Positions 1 to 4,999 of a stretch of 9,123 nt of DNA are shown here, piece by piece (the first letter of the stretch is position 1; each line of letters begins with the position of its first letter). The notes under the pieces were generated by a model. That model was not told the origin of the DNA. It saw only the letters and a list, made by a program, of their open reading frames with translations, and did not search any database. Source of the stretch: Pseudomonadota bacterium. Lineage in GTDB: Bacteria; Pseudomonadota; Gammaproteobacteria; Pseudomonadales; UBA5518. The translations under genes and the position numbers were made by a program. The DNA is taken from contig CAUJIL010000212.1 of assembly GCA_963204845.1 (NCBI GenBank), forward strand, positions 1 through 9,123. Reading direction: 5' to 3'.

Positions 1-393
1 GTCGCGGTCGGCAAGCTCGAGTGCCTGAACGTGTGGGGCGACGACTACCCGACCCCCGACGGCACCGGAGTGCGCGACTACATCCACGTGGTCGACCTCG
101 CGCTGGGACACCTCGCGGCGCTGGCCCGGCCCCCCGAGGCCGGAGTGCGCGCTTACAACCTCGGCACGGGGCGGGGGTATTCGGTGCTGGAGATGATCGC
201 GGCCTTCGAGCGCGCCTCGGGGCGCCCCATCAACTACCGCATCGCGCCGCGGCGTCCCGGCGACGTCGCGAGCTGCTACGCAGATGCTTCACTGGCCCGG
301 AGGGAACTCGGCTGGCAGGCTACCCGCGACGTCGATGCGATGTGTCGCGATGCGTGGAACTGGCAGTCCCGCAACCCCCGCGGCTACGCGTAG
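1..393 (+). CDS. galE: UDP-galactose 4-epimerase, C-terminal part (5' end outside window)
   Basis: Last 130 codons of an NAD-dependent UDP-glucose/UDP-galactose 4-epimerase of the extended short-chain dehydrogenase family, which acts in the cytoplasm in the Leloir pathway and supplies UDP-galactose for surface sugars. The reading frame is open from base 1, so the GTG at 31 is an internal valine, not a start. By memory alignment the fragment begins near E. coli residue 207. Visible landmarks are DYPTPDGTGVRDYIHVVDLA (the arginine matches Arg231, which contacts UDP), YNLGTG, and APRRPGD (matching Arg292 and Asp295). The end WQSRNPRGYA resembles the E. coli end WQSRHPQGYPD. The residue aligned with E. 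coli Tyr299 is cysteine (codon 274-276), as in human GALE, which suggests UDP-GlcNAc/GalNAc may also be accepted. The stop TAG at 391-393 lies inside the first palindromic repeat. The gene converges on rplQ. The NAD-binding half and catalytic Ser/Tyr/Lys are not in the window. Confidence 0.95.
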   Translation, partial: VAVGKLECLNVWGDDYPTPDGTGVRDYIHVVDLALGHLAALARPPEAGVRAYNLGTGRGYSVLEMIAAFERASGRPINYRIAPRRPGDVASCYADASLARRELGWQATRDVDAMCRDAWNWQSRNPRGYA

Positions 394-413
394 GTCCGGG
401 CTGTGCCCGGACA
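390..413 (+). repeat. REP-like unit 1, subfamily A
   Basis: GTAG at 390-393, perfect 8-bp stem 394-401/405-412 with loop TGT (402-404), closing A at 413. The head overlaps galE: its first G is the last base of the final Ala codon and its TAG is the galE stop. Confidence 0.9.
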
Positions 414-420
414 GATTACC

Positions 421-444
421 GTAGGTCCGGGCTGTGCCCGGACA
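421..444 (+). repeat. REP-like unit 2, subfamily A
   Basis: Identical to unit 1 over all 24 nt. GTAG is at 421-424, stem 425-432/436-443 and loop TGT at 433-435. It starts exactly 31 nt after unit 1. Confidence 0.9.
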
Positions 445-451
445 GTCTGCC

Positions 452-475
452 GTAGGTCCAAGCCGTGCCCGGACA
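452..475 (+). repeat. REP-like unit 3, degenerate subfamily A
   Basis: GTAG at 452-455, left arm GTCCAAGC (456-463), loop CGT (464-466), right arm GCCCGGAC (467-474). Two G-to-A changes in the left arm give A/C mismatches on the plus strand, but only G/T (G/U) wobbles on the minus strand. It starts 31 nt after unit 2. Confidence 0.85.
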
Positions 476-480
476 TGGAT

Positions 481-504
481 TGTTCGGCCACAGGCCGAAC
501 CTAC
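481..504 (-). repeat. REP-like unit 4, subfamily B
   Basis: Read on the minus strand: GTAG (504-501), arm GTTCGGCC, loop TGT, arm GGCCGAAC, final A at 481. The stem is a perfect 8 bp. It is inverted relative to units 1-3 and 5 nt from unit 3 (spacer tggat, 476-480). Confidence 0.9.
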
Positions 505-510
505 GGGACA

Positions 511-534
511 TGTTCGGCCGCAGGCCGAACCTAC
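511..534 (-). repeat. REP-like unit 5, subfamily B
   Basis: Read on the minus strand: GTAG (534-531), arm GTTCGGCC, loop TGC, arm GGCCGAAC, final A at 511. It differs from unit 4 by one loop base. The head overlaps rplQ: G534 ends the last Glu codon and TAG (533-531) is the rplQ stop. Confidence 0.9.
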
Positions 535-902
535 TCGGCGGGTTCGGGACGATCGACGAGTTCGACGAAGGCCATCGGGGCCGAATCGCCGGGGCGGAAA
601 CCGCACTTCAGGATACGGATATAACCACCCGGACGCTCCTTGTAGCGCGGCCCGAGTTCGTTGAACAACTTGCCTACCGCTTCCTTGCTGCGCGTGCGGT
701 TGAACGCGAGGCGCCGGTTGGCAACCGAATCGTTCTTGGCAAGCGTGATCAGCGGTTCGGCGAAGCGACGCAGTTCCTTCGCCTTCGGCAGCGTGGTGCG
801 GATCAGTTCGTGCTCGACCAGCGAGATGGCCATGTTGCGCCACATCGCGCTGCGGTGCGAGCTGTTGCGGTTCAGTTGACGTCCTGAGGTGCGGTGACGC
901 AT
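531..902 (-). CDS. rplQ: 50S ribosomal protein L17
   Basis: Structural protein of the large ribosomal subunit, which in E. coli lies near the peptide exit tunnel. The product is 123 residues (E. coli 127) and opens with the family signature MRHRTSGRQLNRNSSHR. It continues with LPKAKELRR, DSVANRRLAF, LFNELGPR, GGYIRILKCGFRPGD and FVELVDR. The start ATG at 902 has AGGA 8 nt upstream. The tail PEPAE is a few residues shorter than in E. coli (SEKAEAAAE). The stop TAG is supplied by the GTAG head of repeat unit 5, so a slight trimming of the C-terminus when the repeat arrived is possible. It is the last gene of the alpha operon, 35 nt after rpoA, and converges on galE. Confidence 0.97.
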   Translation of the reverse strand: MRHRTSGRQLNRNSSHRSAMWRNMAISLVEHELIRTTLPKAKELRRFAEPLITLAKNDSVANRRLAFNRTRSKEAVGKLFNELGPRYKERPGGYIRILKCGFRPGDSAPMAFVELVDRPEPAE

Positions 903-937
903 GGTCGTGATCCTGTATCAGCGTGTTGCTCGCGCGC

Positions 938-1939
938 TCAGTGCGCGCGGCCTTCGTTCTTCAAGCTCGCCGGCGGCCAGTTCTCGAGCCGCAGGCCCAG
1001 CGACAGCCCGCGCGATGCGAGCACGTCCTTGATCTCGGTCAGCGACTTCTTGCCGAGGTTCGGCGTCTTCAGCAACTCGACCTCGGTGCGCTGCACCAGG
1101 TCCCCGATGTAGTAGATGTTCTCCGCCTTCAGGCAGTTCGCCGAACGCACGGTGAGCTCCAGGTCGTCCACCGGACGCAGCAGGATCGGATCGACCGGCT
1201 CGCTGCCCTGGCCCGACTGCGCGACGGGTTCGCGGTCCTTCAGCTCGACGAATACCGACAACTGCTCGTGCAGGATCGTCGCGGCGCGGCGGATCGCCTC
1301 TTCCGGATCGATGGTGCCGTTGGTCTCCAGGTCGATCACCAGCTTGTCGAGGTCGGTGCGCTGCTCGACACGGGTGGCCTCGACGTTGTACGCCACGCGG
1401 CGCACCGGCGTGAAGCTCGCGTCGAGCTGCAGACGGCCGATCGAACGCGTCGCGTCCTCGTCGCTGGCGCGCGCCTCGGCCGGCACGTAGCCGCGGCCAC
1501 GCTCGACCTTGATCTGCATGCGCAGCGCGCCACCGGCGTTCAGGTGTGCGATCACGTGATCGGGGTTGCGGATCTCGACGTCGTGATCGAGCTGGATGTC
1601 ACCGGCCGTCACCACGCCCGGACCCTTCTTGTTCAGGGTCAACGTGGTGTGCTCACGGCCGTGCATCACGACCGCCAGGCCCTTGAGGTTCAGCAGGATG
1701 TCGATCACATCCTCCTGGACGCCCTCGATCGTGCTGTACTCGTGCAGCACGCCCTCGATCTCGACCTCGGTGACCGCGCAGCCGGGCATCGACGAGAGCA
1801 GGATGCGGCGCAGCGCGTTACCCAGGGTATGTCCGAAACCGCGCTCGAGCGGCTCCAGCGTCACCCGTGCACGCGTGGGCGCGACCTGCTGGACGTCGAT
1901 CAGACGCGGAGTGAGAAATTCGCTGACGTTGGCTTGCAT
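938..1939 (-). CDS. rpoA: DNA-directed RNA polymerase subunit alpha
   Basis: The alpha subunit dimerises to start assembly of RNA polymerase, and its C-terminal domain contacts UP elements and activators. The product is 333 residues (E. coli 329). The N-terminal domain (about 1-230) carries LEPLERGFGHTLGNALRRIL with Arg45 and MPGCAVTEVEIEGVLHEYS. The linker (about 231-248) is hydrophilic and diverges from E. coli. The C-terminal domain (about 249-333) keeps E. coli numbering exactly. DNA-contact residues Arg265, Asn268, Cys269, Gly296, Lys298, Ser299 and Glu302 are all present in ELTVRSANCLKAE and NLGKKSLTEIKD. The tail ASLKNEGRAH is slightly longer than in E. coli. ATG at 1939 has AGG 6 nt upstream (AGG, then TACCAT). 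It sits 34 nt after rpsD and 35 nt before rplQ, the standard alpha-operon position. Confidence 0.98.
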   Translation of the reverse strand: MQANVSEFLTPRLIDVQQVAPTRARVTLEPLERGFGHTLGNALRRILLSSMPGCAVTEVEIEGVLHEYSTIEGVQEDVIDILLNLKGLAVVMHGREHTTLTLNKKGPGVVTAGDIQLDHDVEIRNPDHVIAHLNAGGALRMQIKVERGRGYVPAEARASDEDATRSIGRLQLDASFTPVRRVAYNVEATRVEQRTDLDKLVIDLETNGTIDPEEAIRRAATILHEQLSVFVELKDREPVAQSGQGSEPVDPILLRPVDDLELTVRSANCLKAENIYYIGDLVQRTEVELLKTPNLGKKSLTEIKDVLASRGLSLGLRLENWPPASLKNEGRAH

Positions 1940-1973
1940 ATGGTACCTGCAGACTGGTTCCCGGACACGGACC

Positions 1974-2594
1974 TTACTTCGAGTAGAGCTCCACGATCAG
2001 GTTCTCGTTGATTTCGGGAGAGAGATCGACGCGGTCGGGGACGCGCTTGAACGTGCCCTCGAGCTTGTTCGCATCGACTTCGATCCACTCGGCGGTGCCG
2101 CGCTGGGCCGCCAGCGTCATCGCCGACTGGATCCGCAGCTGCGCCCTGGCGCGCTCGCGCACCGAGATCACGTCGCCGGCCTTGACCTGGTACGACGGGA
2201 TGTTCAGCTTGCGGCCGTTGACCAGGATCGCGCTGTGCGCGACCAGCTGGCGCGATTCGGCGCGGGTGGCGCCGAATCCCATGCGGTAGACCACGTTGTC
2301 GAGCCGCGATTCGAGCAGGCGCAGCAGGTTCTCACCGGTTGCCCCGCGCAGGCGCGCAGCCTGCTTGTAGTAGTTGCTGAACTGCTTCTCGAGCACACCG
2401 TAGGTACGGCGCACCTTCTGCTTCTCGCGCAGCTGAACGCCGTAGTCCGACAGCCGGCCGCGACGCAGGCCGTGCTGGCCCGGTGCGGTTTCGGTCTTGC
2501 ACTTCGTGTCGAGCGCGCGCACGCCGCTCTTCAGGAAGAGATCGGTACCCTCACGACGCGAGAGCTTGCAGGTCGGTCCGAGATATCTCGCCAT
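1974..2594 (-). CDS. rpsD: 30S ribosomal protein S4
   Basis: Primary 16S rRNA-binding protein that nucleates assembly of the small-subunit body. In E. coli it also represses translation of the alpha operon by binding the leader before rpsM. The product is 206 residues, identical in length to E. coli, from MARYLGPTCKLSRREGTD to ENLIVELYSK. The S4 RNA-binding fold spans about residues 96-158 (SRLDNVVYRMGFGATRAESR, then VNGRKLNIPSYQV). Only two cysteines (9 and 32) are present, so this is not the zinc-binding four-cysteine form. ATG at 2594 has an AGGG Shine-Dalgarno 8 nt upstream. It follows rpsK after 24 nt. Confidence 0.98.
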   Translation of the reverse strand: MARYLGPTCKLSRREGTDLFLKSGVRALDTKCKTETAPGQHGLRRGRLSDYGVQLREKQKVRRTYGVLEKQFSNYYKQAARLRGATGENLLRLLESRLDNVVYRMGFGATRAESRQLVAHSAILVNGRKLNIPSYQVKAGDVISVRERARAQLRIQSAMTLAAQRGTAEWIEVDANKLEGTFKRVPDRVDLSPEINENLIVELYSK

Positions 2595-2618
2595 TGCAGT
2601 TACCCTGATCCGGTGTGT

Positions 2619-3014
2619 TTACACGCGACGCTTCTTCGGCGGCCGGCACCCGTTGTGCGGGATCGGCGTCACGTCGGTGATGTTGGTGATCTTGTAGCCA
2701 CAGGCGTTCAGCGCGCGCACCGCGGACTCGCGCCCGGGCCCCGGGCCCTTGACCTGCACGTCGAGGTTGCGCAGCCCGTATTCCAGCGCGACGTTGCCGG
2801 CCTTCTCCGCTGCCACCTGCGCGGCGAACGGCGTGCTCTTGCGCGAACCGCGGAACCCGGCGCCGCCGGAGGTCGCCCAGCTGAGCGTGTTGCCCTGGCG
2901 GTCGGTGATCGTGACGATGGTGTTGTTGAAGGACGCGTGGATGTGCGCCACGCCATCGGCCACCTGGCGGCGGATTTTCTTCTTGACGACCTTCGCTTGC
3001 GACGGCTTTGCCAT
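2619..3014 (-). CDS. rpsK: 30S ribosomal protein S11
   Basis: Small-subunit platform protein that lines the mRNA exit region and works with S7 and S18. The product is 131 residues (E. coli 129). Conserved blocks are HIHASFNNTIVTITDRQGN, GFRGSRKSTPFAAQ, VKGPGPGRESAVRAL and the C-terminal PIPHNGCRPPKKRRV. Asn121 in PHNG corresponds to the asparagine that becomes isoaspartate in E. coli S11. ATG at 3014 has AGGA 7 nt upstream. The preceding gap to rpsM is 54 nt, the longest inside this alpha operon, and contains a small perfect hairpin (3039-3058). Confidence 0.98.
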   Translation of the reverse strand: MAKPSQAKVVKKKIRRQVADGVAHIHASFNNTIVTITDRQGNTLSWATSGGAGFRGSRKSTPFAAQVAAEKAGNVALEYGLRNLDVQVKGPGPGRESAVRALNACGYKITNITDVTPIPHNGCRPPKKRRV

Positions 3015-3038
3015 GTGTGGTTCCTGTGATTCCCCGTT

Positions 3039-3058
3039 CGGACCGTCGTTCGGGTCCG
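3039..3058 (-). other. Intergenic hairpin between rpsM and rpsK
   Basis: CGGACC (3039-3044) and GGTCCG (3053-3058) form a perfect 6-bp stem around an 8-nt loop. It lies in the 54-nt rpsM-rpsK gap, 25 nt before the rpsK start. No T-run follows, so it is unlikely to terminate. It could be a processing or pausing site, or chance in GC-rich DNA. Confidence 0.35.
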
Positions 3059-3068
3059 GATGATGCTG

Positions 3069-3425
3069 TTACTTGCGGATCTGGCGCCGCGGGCCCTTGC
3101 GGGTGCGCGCGTTGGTCTTGGTGCGCTGGCCACGGACCGGCAGGCCCTTGCGGTGACGCAGGCCGCGGTAGCAACCGAGGTCCATCAGCCGCTTGATGCT
3201 CATGTTCACTTCGCGGCGCAGGTCACCCTCGACCGAGTGGCGCGCCACGGCGCCACGCAACGCCTCGACCTGCTCTTCCGACAGCGAGGAGATCTTCGCG
3301 TCCTGGGCCACGCCGGTGACCTCGCAGATCTTCTTCGCGGTGCTGCGACCCACCCCGAAGATGTAGGTCAGCGCGATCACCGCGTGCTTGTGGTCGGGTA
3401 TGTTGACTCCAGCGATACGAGCCAT
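3069..3425 (-). CDS. rpsM: 30S ribosomal protein S13
   Basis: Small-subunit head protein that contacts P-site tRNA and forms the intersubunit bridge with L5. The product is 118 residues, as in E. coli. Landmarks are MARIAGVNIPDHKHAVIALTYI, FGVGRSTAKKIC (helix-hairpin-helix-like), DLGCYRGLRHRKGLPVRGQR and the basic tail TKTNARTRKGPRRQIRK. ATG at 3425 has GGAG 8 nt upstream. It is the first gene of the alpha operon, preceded by a 112-nt gap that holds a promoter candidate and is where S4 autoregulation would be expected. Confidence 0.98.
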   Translation of the reverse strand: MARIAGVNIPDHKHAVIALTYIFGVGRSTAKKICEVTGVAQDAKISSLSEEQVEALRGAVARHSVEGDLRREVNMSIKRLMDLGCYRGLRHRKGLPVRGQRTKTNARTRKGPRRQIRK

Positions 3426-3476
3426 TCAGATCACTCCGTTGGTTTCCGGTCCGGCCGGCGCGCGAAAAAGCGCGGC

Positions 3477-3505
3477 AGTTTATCCCCGGCAGGGTGCCAA
3501 ATCAA
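3477..3505 (-). promoter_or_regulatory. Candidate sigma70-type promoter of the alpha operon
   Basis: In the 112-nt rpmJ-rpsM gap the minus strand has TTGATT (3505-3500; 4 of 6 match to TTGACA) and TAAACT (3482-3477; 4 of 6 match to TATAAT), separated by exactly 17 nt. Transcription would start near 3470, giving a leader of about 45 nt. In E. coli the alpha-operon promoter lies in this same gap. The call rests on motif, spacing and position only. The leader is GC-rich (CCGGCCGGACCGG) and could fold. Confidence 0.45.
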
Positions 3506-3537
3506 TCGCGACGCCAAGCGCCGCGTACTATTCCCGT

Positions 3538-3654
3538 TCAGCCCTGGCGCTGCTTGTGGCGCGGCTCGACCTTGCAGATCACGCGCACGGTACCCTTGCG
3601 GCGCACGATCTTGCAGTTGCGGCACACCTTCTTCACCGATGCCTGTACTTTCAT
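3538..3654 (-). CDS. rpmJ: 50S ribosomal protein L36
   Basis: Smallest large-subunit protein, made of 38 residues, the same length as E. coli L36. It begins MKVQASVKKVCRNCKIVRRK and ends EPRHKQRQG. The zinc-binding set Cys11, Cys14, Cys27 and His33 is intact, so this is the zinc-containing (C+) form. ATG at 3654 has GGAG 7 nt upstream and the stop is TGA at 3540-3538. It lies 25 nt after secY, the usual end of the spc operon. The 112-nt gap after it separates it from the alpha operon. Confidence 0.97.
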   Translation of the reverse strand: MKVQASVKKVCRNCKIVRRKGTVRVICKVEPRHKQRQG

Positions 3655-3679
3655 TTCCTGTCTCCTTCGCGGGGCGGCC

Positions 3680-4999
3680 TCAGCGGCGCCCGTAACTCTT
3701 CAGATTCGCCTTCTTGAGCAGCGACTCGTACTGGTGCGACATCAGGTGCGACTGGACCTGCGCCATGAAATCCATCACCACGACCACCACGATCAGCAAC
3801 GAGGTGCCACCGAGGTAGAACGGCACGTTCCACAGCACCACCAGCGCCTGGGGCAGCAGGCAGACCGCGGCGATGTACGCGGCACCGAACATCGTCAACC
3901 GGGTGAGCACGCCGTCGATGAAGTTCGCGGTCTGCTCGCCGGGTCGTATCCCGGGCACGTAGGCGCCCGACTTCTTCAGGTTGTCCGCCACTTCCTTCGG
4001 GTTGAACACCAGCGCCGTGTAGAAGAAGCAGAAGAACACGATCAGCGCCGTGAACAGCACGATGTTCAGCGGCTGTCCGGGGCCGATCATGAACGCCAGG
4101 TTCTGCAACCACTCCATGCTCTGCGCGGACTGTCCGAACCACTGCGCGATCGACGCCGGGAACAGCAGGATGCTGCTCGCGAAGATCGCCGGGATCACGC
4201 CCGCCATGTTCACCTTCAGCGGCAGGTGGCTCGCCTGCCCCTGCACGACCCGCCGCCCGACCTGGCGCTTGGCGTAGTTCACCGTGATCCGCCGCTGGCC
4301 GCGCTCGATGCGCACGATCAGGAAGGTCACGCCGATCGCGATCGCCAGGATCACGAGCATCACCAGCACATTCAGCTCACCCTGGCGCGCCTGCTCCAGC
4401 GTCTGGCCCAGCGCCGCCGGCAACCCGGCCACGATCCCGGCGAAGATCAGCATCGAGATCCCGTTGCCGACCCCGCGCTCGGTGATCTGCTCGCCGAGCC
4501 ACATCATGAACATCGCGCCCGCGATCAGCGACACGATCGCGACGAACACCACGCTGAAACCGCCCGCGTAGAACAGCCCCTGCGCCGCCATGCCCACCGA
4601 CATCCCGCTCGCCTGCACCGCCGCCAGCGCCAGCGTGCCGTAGCGCGTGTACTGCGTGATCTTGCGTCGCCCGGCCTCGCCTTCCTTCTTCAGTTGCTCG
4701 AGCTGCGGCATCACCGAGGACATCAGCTGCACGATGATCGACGCCGAGATGTACGGCATCACGCCGAGCGCCATCACGCTCATGCGCTCGAGCGCGCCGC
4801 CCGAAAACATGTTGAACAGCCCGACGATGGTCCCCTGGTTCTGGTTGAACAGCGACGCCAGCTGGTTCGGGTCGATCCCCGGCACCGGGATGTGCGTCCC
4901 GATCCGGTAGACGATCAGCCCGAGGAACAGGAAGCGCAACCGCGCCCAGAGCTCCCCGAGGCCCGCCTGGTTGACCGAACCGACCGGCAGCTTCGCCAT
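3680..4999 (-). CDS. secY: Preprotein translocase subunit SecY
   Basis: Central pore of the SecYEG inner-membrane channel for export and membrane insertion of proteins. The product is 439 residues (E. coli 443) with about ten hydrophobic helices. TM1 is around 22-38. The plug region follows at about 60-75 (GLFNMFSGGALERM) with the TM2b block MALGVMPYISASIIVQLM. Cytoplasmic loop C4 holds RRITVNYAKRQVG (about 236-248). The C5 loop GAYVPGIRPGEQTANFID contains Arg352, the equivalent of E. coli Arg357, which is important for SecA-driven translocation. The end YESLLKKANLKSYGRR is typical. The ATG directly touches the rplO stop (TGAATG), and its Shine-Dalgarno GAGG lies inside rplO, so translation is probably coupled. 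Confidence 0.98.
   Translation of the reverse strand: MAKLPVGSVNQAGLGELWARLRFLFLGLIVYRIGTHIPVPGIDPNQLASLFNQNQGTIVGLFNMFSGGALERMSVMALGVMPYISASIIVQLMSSVMPQLEQLKKEGEAGRRKITQYTRYGTLALAAVQASGMSVGMAAQGLFYAGGFSVVFVAIVSLIAGAMFMMWLGEQITERGVGNGISMLIFAGIVAGLPAALGQTLEQARQGELNVLVMLVILAIAIGVTFLIVRIERGQRRITVNYAKRQVGRRVVQGQASHLPLKVNMAGVIPAIFASSILLFPASIAQWFGQSAQSMEWLQNLAFMIGPGQPLNIVLFTALIVFFCFFYTALVFNPKEVADNLKKSGAYVPGIRPGEQTANFIDGVLTRLTMFGAAYIAAVCLLPQALVVLWNVPFYLGGTSLLIVVVVVMDFMAQVQSHLMSHQYESLLKKANLKSYGRR

Larger units (their letters stand above)
390..534. repeat. BIME-like cluster of five GTAG-headed palindromic (REP-like) repeats
   Basis: This fills the whole intergenic space between the convergent galE and rplQ. 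Each 24-nt unit reads GTAG, an 8-nt left arm, a 3-nt loop, an 8-nt right arm and a final A. Three units run on the plus strand with an exact 31-nt period (starts 390, 421, 452). Two run on the minus strand (481-504 and 511-534, period 30). Spacers are 5-7 nt: gattacc, gtctgcc, tggat, gggaca. The plus-strand units use arms GTCCGGGC/GCCCGGAC; the minus-strand units use GTTCGGCC/GGCCGAAC. A GTAG foot at the base of an imperfect or perfect hairpin is the hallmark of REP elements mobilised by REP-associated tyrosine transposases (RAYTs). No RAYT gene is in the window. In RNA the hairpins could block 3' exonucleases or help end both transcripts, but no T-run follows them, so they are not canonical intrinsic terminators. 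Confidence 0.9.

Noticed and set aside
394..475. Intrinsic terminator after galE
   Set aside because: The hairpins are GC-rich, but none is followed by a T-run on either strand, so I do not call a canonical terminator.
390..534. Regular 31-nt repeats taken as a CRISPR array
   Set aside because: Only 5-7 nt separate the 24-nt units, orientation flips after the third unit, and the units are palindromes. CRISPR spacers would be about 30 nt and unique.
403..887. Plus-strand open frames running from the repeat cluster into rplQ
   Set aside because: Their repeated CARTV/PGHGL-like peptides come from translating the palindromes, and the rest is antisense to rplQ. They have no ribosome-binding site or family match.
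923..3029. Long plus-strand open frames (362 and 477 codons) opposite rpoA, rpsD and rpsK
   Set aside because: Same shadow-frame effect. Composition is Arg/Leu/Val/Asp-biased, there is no start signal, and they lie fully over conserved genes.
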